From Alphaproteobacteria bacterium (GTDB lineage: Bacteria > Pseudomonadota > Alphaproteobacteria > Micropepsales > Micropepsaceae): a stretch of DNA of 64,000 bases. Positions 15,384 through 23,201 of the stretch are shown piece by piece. Each line of letters starts with the position of its first letter. Position 1 is the stretch's first letter. Under the pieces are notes generated by a model. That model was not told the origin of the DNA and did no database searches. It worked only from the letters and a program-made list of their open reading frames with translations. Position numbers and translations under genes: made by a program. The DNA is taken from positions 1 to 64,000 of the forward strand of contig JAGWNK010000012.1 of assembly GCA_028871345.1 (NCBI GenBank). Direction: 5' to 3'.

Positions 15384-16476
15384 AACGCCCCGCCTCAAGC
15401 TCAGCCAGCTCGCTTCGGCGCTCGAAATGTCGTGCGAAACCTGGAACGAAGCGCTGGCGCAGCTCGACGCCATCGTCGATCTCTGCCTGCTCGGCCAGTT
15501 CGTCGACACGCCGCCCTCGGCGCCCGCCGATGGCGACGCCTGGCTCGTCGGAGGGTCGCCCACCGGCGCCTGGAGCGGCTCTGCCTACAAGATCGCCACC
15601 TGCCTCGACGGCGCCTGGCGCTTCCTCGCGCCGTTCGACGGCCTGCGCGCCTATGTGGCGCCGACGTCCGCCTTCATCGTCTACAAGGACGGCGCCTGGA
15701 CCGACTGGAATTCGCTGATCTCGGCGCACGAGGTCTCGCTCGCCTCGGCCGCCACCTGCGATCTCGGCGCGGCGGGAGCGCTGTTCGTCGAGATCACCGG
15801 CACCGCCGCCATCTCGAGCTTCGGCGGCGCCGCCAACACGCTGCGCTTCGTGCGCTTCGCCGGCGCCCTGACGCTGAACCACGACGCCGCGTCGCTGGCG
15901 CTTCTGGGCGGCGTGAGCCGTGTCACGGCGGCGGGCGACCTCGGGCTCTACACTTCCGACGCCAACGGCCATTGGCGCGAGCGCAGCTATGTGCGCGCCG
16001 CTACCGACCCGGGAAACGAATCCGCCTTCGCCGCCTATCTCAGCGCTTCGACCACCAACGACCAGACGGGGGATGGGACGTCGATCAATCCGATTATCTG
16101 TGATGGCATCGTCAGGCAGAGCGGCAGCGAATACGACGGAAGTACTGGTATCTATACAGCGCACACGAATGGCTGGCGATTGTTCGGCGGAGGAGTTCTG
16201 CTACGCAACCTAAGTTCTGCGCACACAAGTGTTGTGGCCTTCATATTGGCCTCTGGAAACTACTATCGATTTGCGCGGCTAAACCCCGGAACCGCACGCG
16301 ATTCCGGTGGCCTTCTCGGTCTCGTTTCACCGCCGATCCTCGTTTACATGACAGCGGGCCAAACAGCCCAAATGGGTACCGCGGTCTACAACGGAACAAA
16401 GACTGTCGGGATCTACGGGGGCGACTCAGGCTTCACATATTTCCACGGCTGCAAGATGCCTTGGCTCCCAGCATGA
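15373..16476 (+). CDS. Tail fibre protein, DUF2793-like with C1q/TNF-like head
   Basis: 367 residues from ATG 15373, coupled to g15. The N-terminal half has the DUF2793 pattern (RLKLSQLASALEMSCETWNE, FVDTPPSAPADGDAWLVG, GAWSGSAYKIATCLDGAWRF) found in alphaproteobacterial phage/GTA fibres and probably docks to g15. From about residue 240 (TNDQTGDGTSINPIICDG) a globular head begins. GIYTAHTNGWRLFGGGVLL, AHTSVVAFILASGNYYRF and GFTYFHGCKMP resemble C1q/TNF-like jelly rolls used for receptor binding. The DNA for this head is visibly AT-richer with different codon choice from the rest of the cluster, which suggests a swapped receptor-binding module. Confidence 0.8.
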   Translation: MSDETPRLKLSQLASALEMSCETWNEALAQLDAIVDLCLLGQFVDTPPSAPADGDAWLVGGSPTGAWSGSAYKIATCLDGAWRFLAPFDGLRAYVAPTSAFIVYKDGAWTDWNSLISAHEVSLASAATCDLGAAGALFVEITGTAAISSFGGAANTLRFVRFAGALTLNHDAASLALLGGVSRVTAAGDLGLYTSDANGHWRERSYVRAATDPGNESAFAAYLSASTTNDQTGDGTSINPIICDGIVRQSGSEYDGSTGIYTAHTNGWRLFGGGVLLRNLSSAHTSVVAFILASGNYYRFARLNPGTARDSGGLLGLVSPPILVYMTAGQTAQMGTAVYNGTKTVGIYGGDSGFTYFHGCKMPWLPA

Positions 16477-16505
16477 ATCGCCATCAATGCGTCAGATACT
16501 AAAGA

Positions 16506-16862
16506 TCAAGGTGCGATCCATTCGACTTTCTCTGCTTTCCACGAATTGCCGTTTCTAATTACGACGACTCGGTAGGTCATAACGCCCGGGAACTGACCCG
16601 ACGAGACATCACCAATAACTATGTACCTGCCTCCCTCATGAGCAGTGAACGTAGCAGAGCATGGTTCAACTTTAGATCGATAGGAACGATCGAGTGCTTC
16701 CCACGCAGCAGATCGCGCCAAATCACAGATTGCGGATGCCCCATAATCTCTCTTCAACGGCATTGAAGACGAGGCGGCGACCCAGCCGACTAGGAAGAGG
16801 GCGACGAGACCGTGTGCGTAGCGAGGCATCCGCGCCGTCGGAGTAATCCGCACAGGGATCAT
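16506..16862 (-). CDS. Small secreted hypothetical protein, antisense insert in the GTA cluster
   Basis: Up to 118 residues; the hydrophobic stretch HGLVALFLVGWVAASSS suggests an export signal or anchor, which would favour a start at the second Met (16829, MPRYAHG). The mature part (ICDLARSAAWEALDRSYRSK, CSATFTAHEGGRYIVIGDVS, VMTYRVVVIRNGNSWKAEKV) looks like a small periplasmic domain with two Cys. No family is recognised. It reads against the surrounding GTA genes and lies in the same AT-richer segment as the fibre head, like a phage moron. No good Shine-Dalgarno at either start. Confidence 0.55.
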   Translation of the reverse strand: MIPVRITPTARMPRYAHGLVALFLVGWVAASSSMPLKRDYGASAICDLARSAAWEALDRSYRSKVEPCSATFTAHEGGRYIVIGDVSSGQFPGVMTYRVVVIRNGNSWKAEKVEWIAP

Positions 16863-16994
16863 ATACGCAATAATGTCGTGCTAACGCGAATTAGGCACAA
16901 GTGCACATCGCGTCAAGCACATTTCCGCGCGCCCTTGAACAGCGCGCGCGACACACCGGGCACCCACAAGTGTCCAGTTCTTGAAGGTGTAACC

Positions 16995-17405
16995 GTGAAC
17001 AGTGGTCAATACTCCACTTGGTCCAGCGGCCGCTGGCCGCATGTCATGCCGAGCGAGCTTGCCTGCCCCTGCTGCGGCGAGGTCTGTTTCTGGCCGCCGG
17101 CGCTCGACAGCCTCGAAGCCTTGCGCAGGCGCCTGGGCGCGGCGCTGCGCATCACCTCGGGCCATCGCTGCGCGCTGCACAATGCGCGCGTCGGCGGCGC
17201 GCCGCTGTCACAGCACAAGCGGCTGGCGTTCGACATCGCGCTCGCAGGCCATGATCGCGTGCACCTCGCCGCCGCCGCCCGCGCCGCCGGCTTCACGGGC
17301 TTCGGCTTCGGCCAGACCTTTCTGCATCTCGACAGGCGCGCCCGCCCGGCGCGCTGGTTCTACGGCAACAGGAGCAAAGCGCTATGGACATCGCATCTCT
17401 CGTGA
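16995..17405 (+). CDS. M15A-type zinc D,D-carboxypeptidase, probable GTA endolysin
   Basis: 136 residues. The VanY/M15A zinc motif is complete: SGHRCALHNARVGGAPLSQH (first His ligands), KRLAFDIAL (Asp) and FLHLDRR (last His). A CPCCGEVCFWPP segment precedes it, as in peptidase M15A proteins from phages. It would cleave peptidoglycan stem peptides to release particles. The GTG at 16995 follows GAAGG with 7-base spacing; the frame upstream of it is low-complexity Arg-rich sequence and is rejected. It overlaps the holin gene by 22 bases, a lysis cassette. Confidence 0.85.
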   Translation: MNSGQYSTWSSGRWPHVMPSELACPCCGEVCFWPPALDSLEALRRRLGAALRITSGHRCALHNARVGGAPLSQHKRLAFDIALAGHDRVHLAAAARAAGFTGFGFGQTFLHLDRRARPARWFYGNRSKALWTSHLS

Positions 17406-17854
17406 GCACGGGCGCCGCCGGGGGCATCTTCGGACTCGTCGGCAACCTGGCTTCCAAGGTCCTCGGCCTGTTCGAGGCCAAGCAGACCTTCGCCCAGAAG
17501 AAGGAGGAGTGGGCGCACGAAGAGCGCCTGCTCGACATGCAGGTCAAGGCGCGCGCCGCCGAGACGGAACAGGAACTCGCCGTCACCGCCTCGTCGGGAT
17601 CGTGGGGCGGACTGGGCGACAGCCTGAAGGCGGAGACGGCGATCGGCGCCGGCTATCCCTGGGTGAACGCGGTGCGCGCCCTGGTGCGCCCGGGGCTGAC
17701 GCTGGGCCTGTCGGCATTCCTCTGTGCCGCATTCCTGGCGATGGCGCCGGACGACATCGACCGGGCCTATGTCGCGGACTCGCTGGTGTTCGCCGCGGTC
17801 ACGGCCATCGTGTGGTGGTTCGGCGACCGCGCCCCGCGCAAGAACGCGCAGTGA
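17384..17854 (+). CDS. Three-helix GTA holin (PF11351-like)
   Basis: 156 residues: a short N-terminal hydrophobic/Gly-rich part (VSTGAAGGIFGLVGNLASKV), a charged helical section (AKQTFAQKKEEWAHEERLLD), then hydrophobic segments around 105-120 (VRPGLTLGLSAFLCAAFLAM) and 133-147 (DSLVFAAVTAIVWWFGDR). This is the layout of the 'holin of 3TMs, for gene-transfer release' family, which permeabilises the inner membrane so that the murein peptidase can act. Immediately downstream of the M15 gene and the last gene of the cluster. Confidence 0.85.
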   Translation: MDIASLVSTGAAGGIFGLVGNLASKVLGLFEAKQTFAQKKEEWAHEERLLDMQVKARAAETEQELAVTASSGSWGGLGDSLKAETAIGAGYPWVNAVRALVRPGLTLGLSAFLCAAFLAMAPDDIDRAYVADSLVFAAVTAIVWWFGDRAPRKNAQ

Positions 17855-17909
17855 CTGTTCGGGAACCACGGCGAGGCCGGCGCCGCAAGACGCCGGCCCT
17901 GCCGCCCTC

Positions 17910-18299
17910 TCAGAAGCGGATCACGCCGATGAAGGCGCCCGTGTAGGGATCCATCTCGACGAACACGACGTTGCCCCAGCGGTCATAGGTCCTCACGACA
18001 TAGCGGCCCTGGAACCAGTACGGGTCGCCCGCGAACCGCCTGTAGCGGCGCCGGCGCAGCTCGCCGAAGATGCGGTCGCGATCGACATAATGGCGGTCGC
18101 GGTAGTCCGGGCGCCAATAGCGGTCATGATCGCTGTGCCAGTTGCCGTGGTCGTCGCGCCAGTCGCGATGGTTGCGGCCGCTCCAATCGTCGTGCCGCCG
18201 GCCGCGGCGGTTGTCGTGTTGGTCCCACGGCGCCGCCGTTGCGGCGGCTGCCGCGACCGCCGAGGCCGCGGCCATCAACAGAAGGGTCCGACGCTGCAT
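17910..18299 (-). CDS. Secreted basic/His-rich hypothetical protein, paralogue A
   Basis: 129 residues from the ATG at 18299, behind GGAGAG; the ten upstream codons of the open frame are dropped. Signal peptide (MQRRTLLLMAAASAVAAAAA), then a low-complexity part rich in Asp, Arg, His and Trp (RDWRDDHGNWHSDHDRYWRP), and a C-terminal strand-rich domain (QGRYVVRTYDRWGNVVFVEM, DPYTGAFIGVIRF) reminiscent of PepSY-type repeats. The same C-terminus occurs in the neighbour at 18519. Function unknown; periplasmic metal or stress binding is a guess from the His/Asp content. Confidence 0.75.
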   Translation of the reverse strand: MQRRTLLLMAAASAVAAAAATAAPWDQHDNRRGRRHDDWSGRNHRDWRDDHGNWHSDHDRYWRPDYRDRHYVDRDRIFGELRRRRYRRFAGDPYWFQGRYVVRTYDRWGNVVFVEMDPYTGAFIGVIRF

Positions 18300-18423
18300 A
18301 GTTCTCTCCACCCATTTTTCGCGCATCACTTGCGCAGCGCGAATCTAGCACTGCGACGGAGGAAGAGACGGAAATTGCACGCGCACGATGCGCATTCGCA
18401 GATATTTCGTTGAGCGGAAATGC

Positions 18424-18453
18424 CGAAGGCCCGCAGTTGCCTGCGGGCCTTCG
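18424..18453 (-). terminator. Strong hairpin after paralogue B
   Basis: Perfect 13-bp stem: CGAAGGCCCGCAG (18424-18436), loop TTGC, CTGCGGGCCTTCG (18441-18453). It lies downstream of the leftward gene at 18519. There is no clear T-run in either direction, so it may act as an mRNA-stabilising hairpin rather than an intrinsic terminator. Confidence 0.6.
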
Positions 18454-18518
18454 CTTGATCGTCGTCTGATCCTACGGGGAGGGGCTAACCGCGGACCCGA
18501 CGACTCAAGGTCGCAAAC

Positions 18519-18893
18519 TCAGAACCGGATGACGCCGACAAATCCGCCGGTGTAGGGATTGACTTCGACGAACACGACGTGGCCCCAGCGATCATAGGTC
18601 CGCACGACATAGCGGCCCTGGTACCAGTAGGGGCTGCCCTGCCAGCGATAATAGTGGTGATCGCGCAGCGTCACGTAGATGCGGTCGCGGTCGATCGTGC
18701 CGTGATAGCCCGGCCGCCAGTAGCGGTCGTTGTGTCCGCGCCAGTCGCCGCGCCAGTGGTTGTCATGCCCGCGGTCGCGGTGCATGTCGCCATAGCCGCT
18801 CCGGTTGGGTGGATCCGCCATCGCCATGCCTGCACCCGTGGTGGTCAGAAGCGCCGCCGCCACGGCCGTCATCAGAAGCTTCTGGATCCTCAT
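18519..18893 (-). CDS. Secreted basic/His-rich hypothetical protein, paralogue B
   Basis: 124 residues from the ATG at 18893, chosen for its GAAGGAGACGACA leader. Signal peptide with an AxA site (TTTGAGMAMA), a His/Arg/Asp-rich linker (DMHRDRGHDNHWRGDWRGHN), then the conserved block DRYWRPGYHGTIDRDRIYV and YWYQGRYVVRTYDRWGHVVF, ending VNPYTGGFVGVIRF. The last ~70 residues are nearly identical in pattern to paralogue A, so the two arose by tandem duplication. Each has its own RBS and there is a hairpin between them. Confidence 0.75.
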   Translation of the reverse strand: MRIQKLLMTAVAAALLTTTGAGMAMADPPNRSGYGDMHRDRGHDNHWRGDWRGHNDRYWRPGYHGTIDRDRIYVTLRDHHYYRWQGSPYWYQGRYVVRTYDRWGHVVFVEVNPYTGGFVGVIRF

Positions 18894-19045
18894 TGTCGTC
18901 TCCTTCGGGCCTTGCGGCCCCCGCTCCGGTGGCTCGAACCGAATCTCTCGCCGCCACCATGCCAAGGAGAGTAGGATGGCCGCCCTGAACGGGCTGTGGA
19001 CGCGGCATTCATGGCGCGTTCATCTCAGGGGGCGTACAGAAAACC

Positions 19046-19453
19046 ATGCGTGCGAGGCTCATTTTGGCAATATTGGCGTTCTTTGCCGCTGCGGCCCCGG
19101 CCCTGGCGCGCGGCGACGGCGACCCGCAGTCGCTCGACCGCATCCTTCCCGAAATCCGCCGCACGACGCCGGGAACCTTCTACGACGCCGAAGGACCTTT
19201 TTTCTCACCCGACGGGCAGGCGCGCTATCGCATCAAATGGATGACGCCCGACGGACGCATCATCTGGTTCGACGCCGATGCGCGCACCGGCCGGATTCTC
19301 GGCGGACAGGCGGCGCCGCCGCCGAGGCGATTCATCAATCGCCCGGATGGATTCCAGCAGCGCAACTGGCCGCCTTCGGGCTATGATGGCGACGATGGGG
19401 ACCACGACAAGGGCGACCGGCGCGGTCGCGGACGCGGTCATCCCGGCGGATAA
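19046..19453 (+). CDS. Secreted PepSY-like protein
   Basis: 135 residues. Signal peptide (RLILAILAFFAAAAPALARG) followed by LDRILPEIRRTTPGTFYDAE and the PepSY-like unit ARYRIKWMTPDGRIIWFDAD-ARTGRILG, then a Pro/Gly/Asp-rich tail. Small PepSY proteins commonly sit in front of PhoPQ-like two-component genes. Here only 7 bases separate it from the response regulator, so it is probably co-transcribed and may modulate the kinase from the periplasm. Confidence 0.75.
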   Translation: MRARLILAILAFFAAAAPALARGDGDPQSLDRILPEIRRTTPGTFYDAEGPFFSPDGQARYRIKWMTPDGRIIWFDADARTGRILGGQAAPPPRRFINRPDGFQQRNWPPSGYDGDDGDHDKGDRRGRGRGHPGG

Positions 19454-19460
19454 GGAAGCA

Positions 19461-20144
19461 ATGCGCATTCTCCTGGTCGAAGACGACGTCGATCTCCAGC
19501 GGCTGCTCAAGAAGGCCCTGGCTGATGCGGGCTATGTCGTGGACTCCGCGATGGACGGCGAGGAAGGTCATTTTCTCGGCGACACCGAGCCCTATGACGC
19601 GGTGATCCTCGATCTCGGCCTGCCCAAGATGGACGGCGTGCGGGTTCTGCAGCAGTGGCGCAAGGCGGGAAAGACGATGCCGGTGCTGATCCTGACCGCG
19701 CGCGACCGCTGGAGCGACAAGGTTGCGGGCTTCGATGCGGGCGCCGACGACTACCTCGCCAAGCCGTTCTACACCGAGGAACTCCTGGCGCGCGTGCGCG
19801 CTCTGCTGCGGCGAGCGGCCGGCTTTGCCACCTCCGAGATCGAAATCGGGCCGCTGCACATCGATACGCGGTCGAGCCGCGTCACGCTGGACGGCAATCC
19901 CGTGAAGCTGACCAGCCTCGAGTACCGCCTCCTCGCCTATCTCGCGCATCACCGCGGCCGCGTGGTCTCCCGCACCGAACTGGTGGAGCATCTTTACGAT
20001 CAGGATTTCGACCGCGATTCGAATACGATAGAAGTGTTTGTCGGCCGGCTGCGCAAGAAGCTGGAGGCCGATCTCATCCAGACGGTGCGTGGCCTTGGCT
20101 ATTGCCTCGACGATCCGGCGGCTCCTAGAAAGAGTCAGGCATAG
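19461..20144 (+). CDS. OmpR/PhoB-family response regulator (PhoP-like)
   Basis: 227 residues. Receiver domain with acidic pocket VEDDVD (6-11), phospho-acceptor D51 (AVILDLGLPKMDG), T79 and K101 (DDYLAKPF). Winged-helix output domain in the C-terminal ~100 residues (VKLTSLEYRLLAYLAHHRGR, NTIEVFVGRLRKKL). ATG 19461 follows AAGGAAGCA. Overlaps the kinase frame downstream. Pairing with a FLKTPL-type kinase suggests the PhoPQ branch. Confidence 0.93.
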   Translation: MRILLVEDDVDLQRLLKKALADAGYVVDSAMDGEEGHFLGDTEPYDAVILDLGLPKMDGVRVLQQWRKAGKTMPVLILTARDRWSDKVAGFDAGADDYLAKPFYTEELLARVRALLRRAAGFATSEIEIGPLHIDTRSSRVTLDGNPVKLTSLEYRLLAYLAHHRGRVVSRTELVEHLYDQDFDRDSNTIEVFVGRLRKKLEADLIQTVRGLGYCLDDPAAPRKSQA

Positions 20145-21501
20145 GTTCAATTCGCTCGCTGCGCGCCTGATTGTCGCCGCCGCGGTGTGGACGATGATCG
20201 GCCTGGCAGGCGGCGGTTACGTCCTTTCCGATTCCTTCCGCTCTGCCGTCGCCGACAATTTCGACACGGGCCTGCAGGTCGATCTCGACGGCATGATCGC
20301 CGCCGCCGAGCCCGATGCCAACGGCGGCGTCTCGCTGCAGGAGCGCTTCCTCAACCGGCGTTTCGCGCGCGTCTACTCCGGGCTCTACTGGGAGATCCAG
20401 CCGCTCAAGGGCGGCCAGGTGCAGATTTCGCATTCGCTGTTCGACAAGACGATCCATATTCGCGACGCACGGGAGGATCAGAACCTGATCTGGGGTTACG
20501 CCGACGGCCCCGACAACCAGCGCCTGCGCGTGCTGGCGCGCCGCGTCCTGTTTCCGGTCATCGCCACCACCGATGCCAAGGACACGGTCTCCTACACCTT
20601 CATGGTGGCCGGCGATCTCGCGTCGGTCGATGCGGAAACCGCGGAGTTCAACGGCACGCTGATCTGGTCCTTCATGCTGTTGCTGGTCGGTCTGGTCTCG
20701 GCGGTGTTCATCCAGGTCCGCGTGGGCCTGCAGCCTCTGCGTCGCGTCGGCGAAGCCTTGGCGCGCATCCGCAGCGGCGCGTCGCAGCGCCTGGAAGGTG
20801 ATTTTCCTGCCGAGGTCGCGCCTCTGGCGGTGGAGCTCAACAGCCTCATCGAACATTCGGCGGAGGTCGTCGGCCGGGCGCGCACCCATGTGTCGAACCT
20901 GGCGCACTTCCTGAAGACGCCTTTGACGGTCTTGGCCAGCGAAGCCGAGGCCAATCCCGGGGCGCTGGCCGAGGCCGTGAAGAAGCAAGTCGGCGTCATG
21001 CGCCGGCAGGTGGACCATTACTTGACGCGGGCCCGCGCCGCCGGGGCGGTCAACGTGCTGGGCAATCGCACTCCGGTGGCGCCTGTGCTCGAGGATCTGG
21101 CGCGCGTGCTGCGCCGCATCCACGCCGAGCGCGGCATCACGATCACGGTCGAGTGCGCCTCGAAGCTCCAGTTCCGCGGTGAGCGGCAGGATCTCGAAGA
21201 GATGGCGGGCAATCTGATGGACAACGCCTGCAAATGGGCGAAGACCCGGGTGAGGGCGGCGGTCGAGCGGGACGGCGGGCATGTCGTGCTGGCGGTTGAA
21301 GACGACGGCCCCGGTCTGTCGCGCGAGGACCGCGAGCGGGTCCTCAAGCGCGGCGAAAGGCTCGATGAAAGCGTGCCGGGGTCCGGCCTGGGCTTGTCCA
21401 TTGTGCGGGATATTTCAAAGCTCTACGGCGGCGCCGTGGCGCTGCAGGAAAGCCCGCAGGGCGGGCTGCGCGTGACCCTCGTTCTGCCCGCCATCGGCTG
21501 A
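20089..21501 (+). CDS. PhoQ-like sensor histidine kinase
   Basis: About 470 residues: transmembrane helix 1 (RLIVAAAVWTMIGLAGGGYV), a periplasmic sensor of ~150 residues, transmembrane helix 2 (LIWSFMLLLVGLVSAVFIQV), HAMP, and the phospho-acceptor motif NLAHFLKTPLTVL. ATPase boxes follow: NLMDNACKWAK (N), VEDDGPGLSRED (G1) and GSGLGLSIVRDI (G2). The start is uncertain: no ATG precedes the first membrane helix. GTG 20089 or TTG 20095, both inside the regulator gene, are the candidates. Confidence 0.88.
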   Translation: MALAIASTIRRLLERVRHRFNSLAARLIVAAAVWTMIGLAGGGYVLSDSFRSAVADNFDTGLQVDLDGMIAAAEPDANGGVSLQERFLNRRFARVYSGLYWEIQPLKGGQVQISHSLFDKTIHIRDAREDQNLIWGYADGPDNQRLRVLARRVLFPVIATTDAKDTVSYTFMVAGDLASVDAETAEFNGTLIWSFMLLLVGLVSAVFIQVRVGLQPLRRVGEALARIRSGASQRLEGDFPAEVAPLAVELNSLIEHSAEVVGRARTHVSNLAHFLKTPLTVLASEAEANPGALAEAVKKQVGVMRRQVDHYLTRARAAGAVNVLGNRTPVAPVLEDLARVLRRIHAERGITITVECASKLQFRGERQDLEEMAGNLMDNACKWAKTRVRAAVERDGGHVVLAVEDDGPGLSREDRERVLKRGERLDESVPGSGLGLSIVRDISKLYGGAVALQESPQGGLRVTLVLPAIG

Positions 21502-21552
21502 CGGCACGGCCACTCGCAACGTCGGAAACAACCCGTTAACGACAGGCCGCTT

Positions 21553-22986
21553 ATGCTCGCGGGCGATAACTATGTGCGGCGCCGGATGACCACGTCCGAC
21601 AAGAAGTTCGAATTGCTGCGGGCGTTCCTCGGCGGCCTGCCCGAGCACGCCGCGGTGCGCCTCGCCAGGGCGGTCGAGATCGACCGGCTGCTCGACGGCA
21701 AGGCTCTGCCGCACGATCTGATTCTGGACAGTCTGCGCCCGATGCTGTCCAAGTCGAGCATGGTGGTGCGGACGCCGACGCCGCTGCGTCTGTTCTGCCG
21801 CCCCTTCGAAGACCTTCTCTACTCGGGGCCGCACAAGGAGAAGCAGAAGGGCCGCATCATGCGCGCCAACGTCGTGCCGACGTGGAACTGGCTTTCGTCG
21901 AAGGTCATCCACGATGAGGTGCGGCTTTATGCGGACGAGGTCCGGTCGCTGGTAGTGGGCGGCCGCGCCGTCGATGCCCTCGACCGGGCTTGCCGGTTCT
22001 GGCCGGTCGCCGGCGAGGCGCTGCGCCATGCCTTGCAGATGAATCCGACGGATGCGCGCGCCGCGCTCGGCGGCGATGTCGCCGTGGCCGACGCCCACGA
22101 GATGGCGCTCATGCTGCTGGCGGGATCGTCGATGCTCGCGGTGCAGGCGCTGATGCCGCGGCGCATGCCGTCCATGTCCGAGGAGACCGTGTGGGAGCTG
22201 CGCCGGATTTACGACCAGGTGGTGGCGACGGTGGTGGACGCGGCGCCGTTCGTGCCTGTGGTGGCGATGCGGCGCCTGGCGAAGCCGTGGGAGGCGCTCA
22301 AGCTGGCGCTCAACGTTACGCGGCAGACTCAGGACACGCTGATCTCCTCCACCGACATGGGCCTAGTCGGCGACATCCTGTTCGCCGACCTCGAGGACCA
22401 CCGCGCCGCCATCATGGCCACGCGCCATCCCAATTTCGATGTCGACGCCTTCGTGCTGCAGCTCACCGGCTTCACCAACATCTCGAGTGCCATCGTCAAG
22501 GAAGTCGAGATCCTGCGCCGGGGAAAATGGGGCCAGCGGCTGCTGAGCGACCGTGCCGCCGTCGGCTCGGTGATGGACACGTTCATGGAGCGCGCGCCCA
22601 AGGAAATCGCCGCGGCCCTGCCCACGCATAGGAGCGGCTACACCGGCGGTCCGCGCGTGCCCGACTTCTCGCGCCTTCCCGATGCCGATCGCATCGACCG
22701 GGCGCGCCGCTACGGCAGGCTCCTCGCCGCCACGAAGCTGCTCGCGGTGCCGGGATCGTTCGGCGCCAAGTACCAGGACGCGGTGGACGAAGCCATGCAG
22801 GTCCTGCGCGGCTACAACGAGGACGTGATCAAGGAATTGCGCAGCGCGGACGGCGCCCGGCGGGAGATCGTGGAGCATCAGTACCAGCTCGCTCTCGAGC
22901 TGACACAATGCGTCTTCGGCGACGAAGAGGCTGAACTGTTGCGCCGTCGCGGCAAGGCCGCAGCCGCTCCCGCCGCAGCGGCGTAA
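21553..22986 (+). CDS. Conserved hypothetical cytoplasmic protein
   Basis: 477 residues without signal peptide or membrane helices. It is largely alpha-helical, starting LLRAFLGGLPEHAAVRLARA and containing HEMALMLLAGSSMLAVQALM, then LTGFTNISSAIVKEVEILRR and GRLLAATKLLAVPGSFGAKY. I recognise no family or catalytic motif. The C-terminus is an Ala/Pro tail. Start ATG 21553 or 21586 (MTTSDKKFELL); neither has a clear ribosome binding site. It follows the two-component pair by 51 bases and might be in the same transcript. Confidence 0.75.
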   Translation: MLAGDNYVRRRMTTSDKKFELLRAFLGGLPEHAAVRLARAVEIDRLLDGKALPHDLILDSLRPMLSKSSMVVRTPTPLRLFCRPFEDLLYSGPHKEKQKGRIMRANVVPTWNWLSSKVIHDEVRLYADEVRSLVVGGRAVDALDRACRFWPVAGEALRHALQMNPTDARAALGGDVAVADAHEMALMLLAGSSMLAVQALMPRRMPSMSEETVWELRRIYDQVVATVVDAAPFVPVVAMRRLAKPWEALKLALNVTRQTQDTLISSTDMGLVGDILFADLEDHRAAIMATRHPNFDVDAFVLQLTGFTNISSAIVKEVEILRRGKWGQRLLSDRAAVGSVMDTFMERAPKEIAAALPTHRSGYTGGPRVPDFSRLPDADRIDRARRYGRLLAATKLLAVPGSFGAKYQDAVDEAMQVLRGYNEDVIKELRSADGARREIVEHQYQLALELTQCVFGDEEAELLRRRGKAAAAPAAAA

Positions 22987-23201
22987 GTTCTCGCTCCACA
23001 ATCATTGCGAGAATGACGCCCCAGGGGCCCTGCGAAATCCCGATCCGCTATACGGATTTTGTGTTCCGAAGATTTTTTTCGCCGCGAGGGATGAAAGACA
23101 CGGTTCCATCCGTTCTCGCACGGGAATTCGTGACGCCTTGTTTACAAGCGCCGGCGCATCCACGATTCTCGGAGTCGAGGTATTCTTAGGGGAGTTCTTC
23201 C

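Noticed and set aside
16812-16994. Longer N-terminus for the M15 peptidase
   Set aside because: Upstream residues are Arg/His-rich and antisense to the cargo gene; the GTG at 16995 has a good GAAGG leader.
23043-23060. Possible terminator ATCCG-CTATA-CGGAT-TTTG after the hypothetical gene at 21553
   Set aside because: Only a 5-bp stem and a short T-run; not convincing.
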